Shown here: piece by piece, positions 34,287 through 47,500 of the stretch
How positions within the stretch are numbered: position 1 is the first letter of the stretch
How the letters are laid out: every line of letters begins with the position of its first letter
Assembly: GCF_001039355.2 (NCBI RefSeq)
Contig: NW_019775857.1
Coordinates: 378,042-442,041, forward strand
Origin: Lingula anatina
Lineage: Eukaryota; Brachiopoda; Lingulata; Lingulida; Lingulidae
Reading direction: 5' to 3'
DNA length: 64,000 bases
Position numbers and translations under genes: made by a program
Notes under the pieces: generated by a model
What the model was told of the DNA's origin: nothing
Seen by the model: only the letters and a program-made list of their open reading frames with translations
Databases searched by the model: none

Positions 34287-37200
34287 AATAGGCCCTAATA
34301 ATACCCTACAAATAAAACTTCTCAGTGTTGACATTTCCTCCAGAAATAGAAATTGTATGAAACATCGAATCTAAGGGCAGGGGTTGGTCGAGCAATTATT
34401 TTTCTAAAGACAAATTAGATTTGTCGCGAAAATTGCGTGTCAGCAATACTATCAAATCCCTTCAATGTCTACACATTTGTATTATTTTCTGTGTACTTAT
34501 TTTTTAAATAGACAATCTAAATATCTATAAGTAATTCAAGCAAAATACGCACCGATTTTCGTATTAAAGTTTTAATACATATTTGTCCCTCTAACTTTCA
34601 GAATTTTGTTTTCGGACTCTTTTCATTTGCAATAGAGTTTCTACGTCGTTCACTAATATAGCAAACTACATCATCGCGCCACGTGACATGACCCGTAGAA
34701 CGGAACCACCCTCCTTTCATAAAGAGTTCCATAAATCAAGAGGATCCGGGAATCACCTGCTTGGGATCGTCCGGTTCGTGTTCAGCAAGATAGGTTTTCA
34801 AGTTCTACTTCTTTGAAGACAGTCTCTAAGCCGTGTCTAAAGGTATTAAGTATCTTACTTGTAACGCTTAACGTTCCACAGCAAAAGAAAGTCAGCCATG
34901 TCAAGATGGATGATTTCAAAGGGTGCCAAAACTTCAACATGAACATTTCCCAACATTTTCCGGAACTGCTTAGTTATGATAGATTTGGGGAATATAACGA
35001 ATTCAAACGAGTCAGCTTTTAAAAGCAAATAAGCTTCTACACTGTAGACAGCTATTAAGAACGCAGCAAATGATGAGAAGACCAAATCATAAATATCAGT
35101 AAAAGTACGTATACCCCTGTACGAGAGACTACCTTGGATAATTTTATACGATAACGCATCTTTAACAACATGCAAATAAATTAAAGAAATAGAAAGAAAA
35201 TATGCCCTCTCACATAACATGTGCTTGGATTACGCTGCCTATTTTGGTGCTCTGCCTTTTTGTACCTTTCCTCGGTTCATTAACCAAGAACAAAGGGGCG
35301 TACTATCTACATCAGAGAAAGGTACTCTTGTTCGGTACCTTCTGATCGGATGTTCTTTAACAGTTTCCTAATTACAACTCACAGCTAACGTATGAAGCTC
35401 TCAAAACCCTATCTGTCTTTATCGTTAATGAGACACGTAGGTCAATATCATTAACAGTGCTATTTCATTTTGTGTCCAGCTATTTTATTCGTGTAATATT
35501 GGTGCGCGAACAGGCATGGGACCAGAGTATGAAATGTAACTAGGACTTTTTCTATTTAGATCAAACTGCTTCGTAGGTTTAAAAGAACCCTTAAAACACA
35601 AAAATTCTAAGTCTAAATGTTTCTTTCAGAAATGTCTACAAACAAAAAAAAGCGAAAAATAAAATTAACAAAACCGTGTACTCATAATCTGGTCTGCAAA
35701 GGGGGACAAGACGTGGTTAGGGCGAAAGGAAAAAAACTAATTGCGTGACGTACTCGTGCATCTATTTTACAACCCCTTCTTTTGATCATCGGAAGCTATC
35801 TCTGTCATCAAAGTTATCTGCTTCAAACAGCTACTCGGCATTAATTTAGTTTCATCAACCACAAAGAGCAAAGATTTACTTTGTCATCGGGGCGCAAAAG
35901 TTGGGTGAACTTCGAATCCCCACGGCTATTACTTTTGACCTTTGACCCGAATGGTAATTGGCCGTTAAAGGCTCCCTTTAGACATTGAGCAAGTAACAGA
36001 AGCCCTACTGTTGAAGCGTTTCATTTTCTGGAAGCAAGTGATTGGAAGTTTTATTGACGTTGACTTCAATAAAGCACGCTTATTAATGTTTTTAAAGGGT
36101 CGTCATTTGCTACAGCGTGTCAGAGGGGTGGCCTGAAATACCTGCTCTTCAGGCAGGCCGCTTTCAGAGCCGTTTTCACCAAAACGTCTTCACGTCTGAC
36201 CAGGAAGTAGGCAGTTATGTTTGCACCCAGTACCATGAGCGAGGTGGGCTGGTTGATTGCAAGATGGGACAAATGATTCCAAGACATGCCATTGATCAAC
36301 CCAAAACATCTATATCTCGAGGAAAGTCTAAAATGATTTTAGTTCAAATGATACTGATCTCTCCCAAAGAGCGTATCTTAAAATCCAAGGGTTACGCCAT
36401 GCCGTATTGGAACTGATTGCTATCCATTTCTTTACATGACAACTGACTCACGGTATCCTACAGTTATCTGTTAATCCTCGTTGTAGATCAGATTTTGACT
36501 CTAGATTATGAAATTCTGACTTTTGATTTTTAACTTCACTTTGTTTGACTGTCTTTTTTATTCGATTTCTTGATTCTCATTGATAGGTATGGGTACTTAA
36601 CTGTACATGTAGGACCTACACTTTAAACAACAGTTTGGTGTTAAATTATGTCACCATCAACAGCATACAACGCGTATCCCGCAGGTCACCAATACTGTAC
36701 AACATCCAACTGACTTTTCAAGTATGTGGAAAAACTCTTGCCATGGCACTGATACCTGAACTCGCCCTGTGCTGCAGACCATGAATGAAAACGGAGCAGT
36801 TCTCGTACTCTAGGTGTTTTTTTATTCCCTTAAAGTTAAAGAACAGGTGCGCAGAGAATTAGGGTTGCTTTGGGTAATTCTCAACCTCAACTAGAAGGCT
36901 ATTATTTAGTCAAGCGTAATGCACTAGCGATGAATATACTAAATCAAACTTGGACTATAATTTGAAAACAAGGTTGCGCTTCTGGCAAGTCAGTGAGGTG
37001 AGCTTTCCACTGATAAATTCAAAATCTTTCACAGAATCATCCTTTCACCCCTAGGCTCTGGGTCAGTTAATAAACTCCCCTTTAAATCGGCATATACATG
37101 ATGGTCATGAGCTATGTAGAGGAGAGTCTCGGTCAGCGATATGAAGCCCAGTCCCCACCCCCCCGGAAAACTTACGAGAACCCTGGACAGGGAGTGCATA

Positions 37201-39679
37201 CATTTATCATACCTTCTGACAATGAGATTTATATTCTCTAAATTTGTTTGTTTTGGTTTCTGTTGCCTTTGTTTTCAGCTGTTTGGGGTAATATATAATA
37301 AATGTGATGATTTATATACGGACAAATATCTACAAATTCCATCTGCTTGATTATTTCGTCAAGTATTTTATTGCAATTACACAGTATTGAATTGCCTTCT
37401 AACTCCATATTTTCCTAAATAAAAATTTCTCGTTTCTTTCTGTGAAAATAAATTCATTAACTCTCGGTATGCTGTTTCTTCTCTTCTTTTCATAATTCCC
37501 CGCGTCATTTTACACAGAACAAAGTGCACCTATTTTGTTCTCGTAACAAACTAACGAAGCGTGATAAAAAGTTTACTGGCAAACTTAACAAGCATAGTGA
37601 GTCCATAGTCAAAAGTGAAATTTGAAGAATTCGGACCCAGTCAAGTCGAGTAACAGAACTGTTCCTTGGTCTTTGTTTATTTTCCTACTTGCGGTAACGA
37701 CGGCACTTCGTGATGGCCAACACCACTTTACAACAGTAATTAGTGGAAAGCCGAATCCCAATTATAAGCCATGCGTGGAAAATTAATAGAATTTTCATCT
37801 GCGGCTTGCTCTTTAAAGTACCAAACACTGGCAACTTGGCGAGTTACTCTGCACATGGCAAAACTCATCAAGCTATACGTTTCATGATATACTTGTTCCG
37901 GGCCGCTGCCTAATATTAAGGGTTGTTAATGTGAATACGGTGTACTTGTCTCCAGTCCTCTACCGACCCGCCTTCTGCTGTTGAAAATACTACAGGGAAA
38001 GAGATCCTCATTTTAAACCGAATTCATTGTTTTTGCAGCATTTTGACGTCCGTTCTTAACGAAGAGCGTATAACATTTGAAGCCTCTATGAGCAAGGCAC
38101 AGTAACATTCAGAACGCAACCTCAGCATAAACACTCAGCACGAGTTAGGATGCTTAATTGGGTGAAATGTCATCTACGCGTGGCAAAAGATGCCGGTTCG
38201 GCTTCGGTGACCTACAACTACCTTAATTTTGGTTTTTGAAGTTTTATGTTCTCTACGGACTACTGTGCTTTGTAGAAACCGCACTGCAGGAAGGCAGGCT
38301 CGCTAATTGGGGACGGGAGTAATAGAGGATGGACCGTTGACCTTATTCTGTTTATCTTATCTTCTTCAATAATCTTTCCTCGTTTAGGGATATTGGCTGT
38401 TTGTTTATCTAAATATATCCATCTAAATGATTGGGGCTGATTGGTGTTTAACTTGTAATTGTATCTATCCAGGAAGCCGAATATCAATAAAGTTAAAATT
38501 CACTGACACGTCCTTAATTATATTCAGAAAGACTTATGGATAGCTATAAACTGCTCCTCTCTTTCTCTCTCCCAATTTAATTAAAACTACCGCTTCTTCC
38601 TGTGGATCACCTACACCCATATAAAAAATTAACAACACACCCCCAAGCAACTACAACGCTTAATTACTGCGCCGAGAGTAAACGACACCCCAGCAACTGC
38701 CACATGAAACGCGTAACATTGAAGATAGAGCGAGCATCAACAGATTATCCAGTGGTACACTCCGCTGAAATTCTACGATAATTGTTCGCTAATTGCCTTC
38801 TCGCGTATGTTAGTGAAGAATTCACGATAAAGCAATAACCTTTAACCCAGCATTAATCCCGAATTTCTTCACTTGTCTCTTCCAATTACCTCAGTAGTTT
38901 GAGTTCTGAATGAAACGGTGTACTTTTCGCAGACGATAAAACCCCCGAGGGCAACCTGTGTCAAGACAGGCCGAATAGAGAGACAATTTCTTTTCAATTA
39001 ACAGAAACTTCTGATACTTGAAAGGCAAGCTTAGATAAAAAATCAATTTATTTTCTCGACATTTTAATTCATATCTTCTCTGGTGATTTCTTTTTAACCA
39101 CACCGCACCAAACACGCAGACGACTCGTGGCGCGCAAAGCACGCGAGAAAATCCCTACGGAGGTGAAATGTCTTAAATTTTCTACGTTTTGCGATATTGT
39201 TCATACTTTAAATTTTTACAAAAGATTAATTTTCAGAAGGAATTTCAGCTGATAGGGGGCTCACATGTTGCGATCTGAACAACATTGATAGTGAAATAAG
39301 GGCCTAAGGGAGTATCATGATGTCGGCAAAAAGCGGAAATCCTTCAGATGAAAAGCTGTAGTTTATGGCCGTTTTATGAATATGTGTCTGTATTCGCCCC
39401 GTGAAGCAAGTATTATTTTCGCGTTCTGCTTACATACAATCGGTCGTTTGCAGGGAAAAGGAAAGATGGGAACCCCAAATTTTGGGGTAGGCCTACTATA
39501 TGCAATGGCAGCGTGGGGGTAAAAAAAAGGGGGTAGGAATAATCGTATATCACAGAGACAAAAACGAGGAATCTCAGCAACTTACACTGAAGATTATATA
39601 GAGTTTGAATTCCTGGAATTTCCAGAATGAGAAAATATTCTCAATGCCAAAAGTCAAAAGCAAGTCTTGAAATCGTTAC

Positions 39680-39720
<41 letters not shown>

Positions 39721-40251
39721 AACAAATGGAAGATGAATGAAAGGACAAAAGGATAAGCGGTTGAGAAGTAGGCACTAATGATAATGTATAATAATTGCTG
39801 TGAATGTAAAAATAAAACAATCAATTACATTTTCATAATTCTAAATATTTCTAATGATTAACATAAAGTTGGAGATTTGACGAGATGAAAATGATTAGAA
39901 AATTATATATATTAAGAGGTTAAAATAGCCATTAAAAATTACTATCACTGAGTGAAATGCATCTCTCCTGGTTCACGTCCTCACGCGTCGTTGACAGCAG
40001 GCATATTTGCGAACTAAAATGGCCGCCATGTTTATGGAAATCCCAAGATAGGAAACCTGATTTACTTTCAAAATTATATGGATATCTTTATTGTGATTTA
40101 AAATCAATTTGTTTCACTTCTCTTTTTGGAGCGATTTCTACTTCTCAACTCAAGCATAAATTTAGGTTTGATTAATTTCAGTTTAGTAAATACCATAAAC
40201 ACCACAACGTTAATTATTAATTGTATGACTCAAAACTACACATTTACTCAC
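34287..40251. other. Intergenic DNA between the MITE-like element and Twist; contains the unmapped Twist 3' exon
   Basis: No gene can be supported. Two frames were considered: 34855-35220 (minus, 121 codons, true ATG, two or three hydrophobic stretches) and 36117-36416 (plus, non-ATG start). Neither resembles a known family. A (TG)n tract lies at 39681-39717. The non-coding last exon of Twist should be in this interval if the donor at 40251 is used; its acceptor was not identified. Confidence 0.4.
39681..39717. repeat. (TG)n microsatellite
   Basis: A pure TG dinucleotide tract of about 18 units. Confidence 0.95.
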
Positions 40252-40254
40252 CTG
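40246..40254 (-). other. Splice donor in the Twist 3' UTR
   Basis: On the minus strand CAG|GTGAGT, an ideal donor, ends the exon at 40252. This is 43 bases after the stop codon at 40295-40297. Vertebrate TWIST genes also have their single intron shortly after the stop codon. A junction this close to the stop would not be expected to trigger nonsense-mediated decay. The matching acceptor was not located. Confidence 0.6.
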
Positions 40255-40294
40255 AATCTCTGAGAAATAATCCACACCCCCTTGTCCAATGGGG

Positions 40295-40864
40295 CTAGTG
40301 TCCGTTCATTGACCACGCCCCCTCCATTCTCCACACAGAAAAAGCATAACTCAGTCTTTCGTGGGCAACGTAACTACAGCTGGCCAGTTTATTATCGGCG
40401 TCGTCGGAACGTAGAACCTGGTACAAAAAGTCAATGTATCTCGTCGCCAACTTCAGAGTCTGTATCTTACTGAGTTTGTCTGATGGGAGTGTTGGGATGA
40501 TTTTCCGAAGTTGTGCGAAGGCTTCGTTGAGAGATTGAGTGCGCTGACGCTCTCGGACGTTGGCCAGCACGCGCTGGTTCTGAATGTCTTCAAAGGTCTG
40601 GGGCACCTTGCTGCCACTGATGCTGCCGGCCTTCTTTCTCTTGATGCCTCCCTCTCCCTGGTTGTCTAAATCCGTCAGCTCAAGGCTGCCACACGAGTCT
40701 GGCGACATGCTTTTACTGTAGGGTCTCTTCCTCGCTAACCGCTTGTCGTCCACAAATTCCCTGGAATCGCCGTTCTCCTGGGAGTCCGAGCTCTGCTGGC
40801 TGTTGTCCGTGTCGTAAGCGTCGCTGTTGTGGCTGATAACAGGCTTCTGCTCCGGTACCATCAT
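40295..40864 (-). CDS. twist: Twist family bHLH transcription factor
   Basis: Twist proteins are nuclear bHLH factors that dimerise with E proteins and bind E-boxes. They control mesoderm specification and epithelial-mesenchymal transition. The frame is open upstream to 41038, but that codon is GTG. The first ATG is at 40864, giving 189 residues in one exon. Basic clusters resembling Twist nuclear localisation signals occur at KRLARKR (41-47) and KRKK (75-78). The bHLH domain spans ~98-151: basic region [15 protein letters not shown], then the two helices ending [11 protein letters not shown]. The C-terminal Twist box (WR motif) spans ~168-187, with [18 protein letters not shown]. These two signatures together separate Twist from the related Paraxis, Hand and Ptf1a groups. 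A strong splice donor lies 43 bases after the stop. A possible acceptor with a pyrimidine tract lies upstream at 40927, which would put an intron in the 5' UTR. The gene sits alone in ~38 kb without other supported genes. Confidence 0.95.
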   Translation of the reverse strand: MMVPEQKPVISHNSDAYDTDNSQQSSDSQENGDSREFVDDKRLARKRPYSKSMSPDSCGSLELTDLDNQGEGGIKRKKAGSISGSKVPQTFEDIQNQRVLANVRERQRTQSLNEAFAQLRKIIPTLPSDKLSKIQTLKLATRYIDFLYQVLRSDDADNKLASCSYVAHERLSYAFSVWRMEGAWSMNGH

Positions 40865-40925
40865 ATCGGAAAGAAGTCCTGGAATTCTGAGGGCCACTGA
40901 GTTCCTTTCACTGTACAGGTGATTT

Positions 40926-40927
40926 CC
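40926..40927 (-). other. Possible splice acceptor in the Twist 5' UTR
   Basis: The minus strand reads CTGAACTGTTTCTAG|GAAATC, with the exon resuming at 40926, 62 bases upstream of the start codon. It would imply a 5' non-coding exon. There is no donor I can pair with it confidently. Confidence 0.25.
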
Positions 40928-41204
40928 TAGAAACAGTTCAGATATTATAATAAAATCTGAGTCTGTGATGTTGGCGTGGTCGAGGACCACACGACCATAG
41001 AGGATAAATATAGACGCAGACAAACACCGGCCGAACACTGCTCGAGTCTGTAACGTTTCTCGGTTTCAACTGAACTCCCGTCACAGCGGGTCGCCGTCAG
41101 ATACGATCGCAGCTGAGAGTTTTTTACGTTGCAAAAAAACTTGACTCCTCTCCTCGGCCGTGTTCTAATTCTGAAAGCACTCGATGTGTTTCCTGCTCTG
41201 TGCC

Positions 41205-41220
41205 TCCTATTTAAAATCTT
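41205..41220 (-). promoter_or_regulatory. TATA-like element upstream of Twist
   Basis: The minus strand reads TTTTAAATAGG here, about 350 bases upstream of the Twist ATG. If functional, transcription would start near 41180. The call rests on a short AT-rich match only. Confidence 0.25.
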
Positions 41221-44200
41221 TCCCTCCTTTACTGAGCAGTGGCCTAGATTTTCAGCTCTACGAGTTTGGTTTAAACTTAGCCTTTGCGCGTGTCTCAATG
41301 GATAAAAACGTGTCCTATGCTCGCTCGCGCTCACGGTCGCTGACAATCTCGTGTAGAAGTGACTGAGGTGTTTTCCCACACTGTCGGCCTTTTCTGCTGA
41401 GGCCTTGGTCGCTTACAGCATCAAGTGGATTAAGTGTGATTTGATTGGACGTTTGGGATGCTTTGATACCAAGTTTGTTTTAGGGGGAGACAGAAGAGAA
41501 AACAAAATTTGAAGCGGCTGTACTCCGTTACAGGTACTTCCAACGTAGGAAGCCAGCGTTAACATAATAATAGCAGGTTTGGGTAAAATCAAGTTATATA
41601 TTATGCTCAATATACACAAATGAAAAATCAATTGATAATGATTTAATTCTTGCTTGTTTTGTTTAAAAGTTTTGAAAGTTTGAACCCATTAATCGCCCCT
41701 GGTCTTTCTCAGATCAAAACATTTCAAAACAGTTTACTTTCCCACAATTTAATCCTTTTGAAAGCAGACTTTTTATGTGTATCGAAACCGATTTCCAGCA
41801 GATAGGTAGAGAGTGGAAATATCTTACTGCACCCATCCGTTAGTTAAATATTTTTTAGTATTGTCAAAAAAATCCATCAGATAAACCAGCGTGCAACGTG
41901 TCACCGTGATGTACTTGTAATGACTTATGTACTTGTAATGACTAGTGACTGATGATGTATGATCACCAATTTATATATTCATAGCCATGTAGATTAAGAA
42001 TGATAGTCAACACTTAACGTCTGTCCATTATGAGTTAATTTCATGAAAAATGTAAATAGATAATGAATTAAAAAAACACAGTTGCCCTCGTATCTATACA
42101 TAAGAGTGCCTCCATAATTCCCTCTCTCCTTTTGTTTTGTATTTAATTGCTGTCTCATCCTCTTTATCTACCCGTGTTTTCTTATTATAATGTATTTACG
42201 GTTGTACAAAAAGTTAAGATATTCTGGCAAAGAAACAAGTTATCATAAACTTGCTTCATCGTATCTCAGTGACACAAAGAAGCAATAAAACATCTGTGTG
42301 GATTATGGACACTCCTCCCACCAATATATACTTGTAGTTTATGGAGGCAGTTGTGCAGTTTTTCTTTGTTTTCTACTTTGTATTTTATTCTACTTTGTAT
42401 TCTAAGAGCACATTAACAGAAATGAATGGACAGTATCTGTGTGTTATGAGGCTAGGAACTTATGAGTGCTATTTTTAACGTTTCGTGGAAAGACGTGTGT
42501 AATCTATTTAGTTTATCATATATCACTTACTGAGTAAAACATCTTGAAACTTAATAAGATTAATCACATATGATGTTTGTTCATATACCGGTATGATACT
42601 TCATGTGCACTTGCTGTTTAACATCATTTCCTCCGTCACACAAACGTTTCCCCTAAAATTCCGCGACCTCGCCGTCACGTCAATCAAGTCAGAAGGCGAT
42701 GAAGTGTGTCCCCGCCCTCTTTGTGTTGACGACCGTGATCGAGTTGTAGCGGGAAGAACACACACACAATCGGATTGACACTTCTAATCCAGAGTCAACA
42801 GTCCACTATGAAGTGTATTGTTTGTTTGTTTCCTGTTGATATTCATCTCCCGTTGCTGTGTCCGGTGGAAAACAGTAACCACTCCACTGTGACGATGACC
42901 CCAGCGCGCAACAGGTGGTCCGCCGATGATGCGAGAGGTATTGTTTTACGCGCGCACCTGCAAGGAAATGGCCCGGGCGTTGATTTGCCCTGAGAATATT
43001 GCTCTTTGTAGTTGAGCCATGACCTTTATTCTGTTTTAAGCTGCAGGAAACTGTCCGAGCTTGTGACCCGTGGAGATGGAGGGGTTTAATCTTTGTTTCA
43101 GATCTCTGACTTTGTCGCTGCGGTTTCTGTCAAAGAGGATGTTTGACGGCTTAAAATAATGCATATGACAACAGCTAGACGTCGTGAAAATCTTCAAACC
43201 AAAGAAATAAAATCATTCATGTCAGTTTCCGATGCAAATTACTCTCCTTTAGAATGACATTCACCAAAAAGCTACTTTCCTTTACTCAAACAGTAAAATA
43301 AATCAGTTAAAGATAAAGCGAGTTTAAGTGCAGGAAACTCTTTGTAGCAGCCTTTGTGGTCACTATTACGTTATGTTGCTCAATACCAACTTGTCTTGGC
43401 CCGTTCACTGAAAACATTGGATCTTAATGCATTTTCCAGATCATTTCTTACTTACTTTTCAATCAGTCGTCCCGATTTTTTCGCCAGAACCTGATAAAAC
43501 CCACATGGGTTATCTAGAATTTCGATCTTTTTGCTAATATCTTGACATTGTTACATATTTCTGTCATGCATTCGTAATTAACAATAACAGAAATACGCTC
43601 TTTTTAGATAAAATGAGTTCATTATTCCTTCGAGTAAAAATGTATTGAACTTCACCAGATTTGTAACAATAGAAACAATCTTAAGATGGGACATTTCAGT
43701 ATTTTCAATCTGTACACGTGTCAGCTCTGTTTCCCCATAAATCTTTTTTTTTTTTTTTACATTTTCATCCTTTCTAAATACATGTAACTTCAATAGAGTT
43801 AAAATATGAGGTGCAACATGTTTTCTTTTTTCACCATTTCGTCGAACAAAACCATGTCACATGGCGAAAAATTTACACGGACAAGATCAACGACAATAAA
43901 ACCCATTTCACTCCAAATTATGCATCCGTTTTTGATTATCTAGTTTTTTAAAAAAAATTTTATCATTAATTGAAATACTCTACTATTATGTACAGTGTAT
44001 GTCGGATTTCCTAAATCCTAAATTAAATCATTAGTAATTAATTCAAACCGTTATTTGCAGAATAAACAAATGTGGTCCACCTCGCTGTTAAAATATATAG
44101 GCTACTAAGACTTAGACGATGGGAAAAAGCATTTGTATACATTTTCAGATTCTTTTTAAAAATCAACTACCACATTATAAAGATTTCTGTTATAAAATCG

Positions 44201-44401
44201 GTCTCGTGCTTATTACTTTTATCCATTATATTATTCTCTTCATTATTATCTACAATATAAATTCATTTCAGGAGTAGAAATCTTGTATATTGTGTCAGGA
44301 GAAACTTGACATGTTGAGTAGGTACGGGGGTAGAGAATGCTCACTAATAAATGTACGGCCTCATCTTAGGATTGGACCCCATTCTCCTGGCATCATTTAA
44401 A
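41221..44401. other. Twist upstream region; no gene seen
   Basis: AT-rich DNA with no supported exon. Frames at 41413-41631, 42593-42778 and 42775-42993 are short and unremarkable. Twist cis-regulatory elements could lie here, but none can be distinguished by eye. Confidence 0.4.
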
Positions 44402-44595
44402 CAGGCCGTAGCCGGGGATGGGGGTGGGGGTGGGCAGAGGGGGGGGGGTATGGGGGGTCGAAAGAACCCCCCCTTTTTCTGGGAAAAGGTACCCTCTAGG
44501 TAAAATTTTATCTAGGTACACAAAGGTTTTATGGAAAAAAGGTCCACTTCTTCAGGAAAAGAAACCCCCTTTTGAAATTTCTGGCTACGAGCATG
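44402..44595. mobile_element. Degraded MITE-like element with CAGGCC(C)GTAGCC-type ends
   Basis: The left end CAGGCCGTAGCCGG (44402-44415) and the right end CTGGCTACGAGCATG (44581-44595) are imperfect inverted repeats. The interior is dominated by G runs and C runs (44417-44475) and by phrases such as 'AAGGTCCACTTCTTCAGGAAAAG'. I recognise this composition and ends from dispersed non-autonomous repeats of many aquatic animals. This copy is mutated. The G-run frame over it is not a gene. Confidence 0.6.
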
Positions 44596-47500
44596 TCATT
44601 AACTCGCACATGTACATGTATCTACACTGTATATGTACTGTATAGGTATGGTTTAATTAGCAAACTGCTTGTGTGAATTATAGCCGAGACACAAAGAAAA
44701 GAAAATCAAAGTATCTTAGATAATAAAAATTCAAACCATATGATATTAGTTATATATATATTTCACTGCATTGCGTTCATTGTGGTTATACAGTAGTTAT
44801 GAAGGCTATGACGACGCTCTGTGTTCATCAACATTTTTCGGTTCAATTAGAGTGGACAGATAACAAAGGCAATGCATTTCCATTACCTGCGTTATTACCT
44901 GTGCAGTTCTCAAAGCAAAAATTCATATCCCCGGGTGTCGATGGCAAGTGCAATCAAGAAAAAACTTTCGTATCTGCGTCTTCAATGATGTCATATCACA
45001 TACATGTTTCCAAACGGAAAAGGTCCAGCAATTTATTATAATCTTATCGTTTGTGCCTTTAAACTGATTTTTAGATGTGTGATATTATTACCGTACGCAT
45101 ACAGATGTAGTTTCATTTTGCTTATTTGCGCAAAGTGAAAGTACAAAGAAATCACTTTCAGTAAGCATCTACTTGGTTAAGAAGGGACTTAAAATCGTAT
45201 TTTGGAAATGTTTATTTAGTTTGTCAGTTGAAAGAGCAAATGGCGGTTAACAGGAGAAAAATATCGAGGATGCCAAGGATATACGCTATTTCTTTTATTT
45301 TTCGCCAAAATCGAACGTAAGATTCCTCGAAGAGGAATTCACACGTTTTTATCGCGCTTGTGTTTATTTTCTACTTTAAAACGGATGTGCCGCCCATTTC
45401 AGAACATTATATAACAGCAGAAAAAAATCTGCTTTTATTTCAAGTCATTAATCGCTCTTAGCGAAAACAGGCTTTATTTTTAGACGCTCGCATGTTTTCG
45501 AATTCCTCAAATACGTGCGCAAAAACTTAAAGCAGCTTTCCAACATTTTTTCTCCCATCCGCGTATTGAGTGCATCTCATGTTATAACATATTGGTAAAT
45601 GTAGTATATTATGAAATCAAACTCAGTATGTTACTTTATAGGTTATAGAATGTATCATGTATAACACGGGGACTGTGTTGATATGTTTCTGTTTGATTTC
45701 TTCATCTCTTTAATCTTTATACTTTCATATCTTTTTAATGCTGAGTGCAACGTGTTTAAGGGAAACTAGAATAAAGCAGGTTTTATTCTATAAATTTTAA
45801 AACAAATTAGTTTTAGAAGCAAAAAGACTGATAACATGGCGCAAATATGACTAATTTACAGTACTTGTAGGTATTAGGTAAAAGTGTTTTTATATAAAAT
45901 TGAAAATATTTGAAATCAAACAAAAATAAGATCATTTTCTCATATTTAACTAAATGCATGCGTTGTACATTGTGACTCTATCAAATGAAGTCTATGTTGC
46001 CCTCATTATATCGCCGAGTGTGCAGTAGAATCTCATTATCTGCCGTCTTATTTATGACGTTTCCGTCTTATTAGTGACGTCTTATTTGCACGTCGTCAAA
46101 TGCTGTCAATACCCTCTACCAGGACCACAGAGTTTTTTTTTTAACTAGGTATTCTCCAATTCTGCCCACATTTCTGTACTCAGAAGGAATAAAACGTTTC
46201 GTTCGTCCAAGCATGGGAATATATCTATAATCTACGACATATTTCCATGGTCCAAGTGTCCATTGAGAATTTTCACACAAAAATGACAAATGTGACGTCA
46301 CCACCCAGGTGGCCCGTGGTAGAAAATATACTGCCCCTGTATCAGCAAACATGCCCTCTCTTTACATATATCAGATCGTTGTGAAGTGGTCTCCGCTAGA
46401 TTAAATCCCTAGAGATAACCGCGCGTTCACTTCACGCACGTGCAACGCTAAGTTACTGTACACCTGATCAAGCAAAAACAAATCGAACGTGATTAGACGA
46501 GTTCTAGCTGAGGAAAACTACCAAAATAACGCTCCGTGGGAAGCAAAACAGAGAACTTCGTTCAAATAGTGTCTGCCGCGCGTGGAGTTTTGCCCCCCGG
46601 GAACGTCCTCCGTTTGATTACGGCGTAGCGTTCAACTCAACGCGTGTTCTGTGCTTTAATGGAAGAATGGTTTTTATTAGAGGAATGACGTCATTACGAG
46701 GCACGCACCGAAGAACGCGTCCAAGCGTGACTCTTTATTATACTTAAACTGTTTATTATTTATTATATTTACTACTTCTTGCAGAGCAACAGAGTTTCGT
46801 CATGTTGGTTTTTCTTTTAACAAGTCAAGAAATTTTTCGTTTTTTTAAAACTTCGTGTACAGATAATGTTTTGAAGACGAGAGTGTTGAAAAATTGGCAG
46901 AATAAGTACAATTTCTAAAAATCAAAGAAGAGGACTTAAAAGTTTAAAACAAATTCGAATTTTAACTAAGATATTGAAAAGTTAAGAATTCTGGTGTCTG
47001 CTCTGTGGGTAAATATTATTTTCTTGTTCTCTACGGCTTATTAGGGACCTGTACTTTATTATATATTGATATTATTACCAACTTTATTTCCTGACAATGT
47101 GAAAACTAACAGGTTGTTTATTTAAAGGGTGAAGATCGCTGTTTCAAGTTGGAACATACTTTTTTATATATCTTGTATATTTTATATATTTATTTTATAT
47201 GTCATTCGCATTTTCTTTTCTCCACCACAATTTTTGACGCAATCCAAACTGAAAGCAAATTTTGGAATCTTCACAGAAGGCTAAAGCTGGAAAGTGCCAA
47301 AAATAATTATAAAAAATAGAATATTTTTTCACACGTATCCACGAAGAGCATTTTTTCTTACGGTATTACATCTGTTAAGTAGCTCTACAGTTATATCTTT
47401 TTTATGCCTCATATCCATTTGATTACATATCTAATCTTCCAAATTTGTGTACAAAATCTTTTTTTTTTTTTGGCAATTCAATCACGACAATACAATCAAG

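Noticed and set aside
36117-36416. 99-codon plus-strand frame
   Set aside because: Starts at a GTG, has no family resemblance and no splice or promoter context.
40865-41038. Longer N-terminus for Twist
   Set aside because: The frame is open but contains no ATG; position 41038 is a GTG. A splice acceptor near 40927 is also possible.
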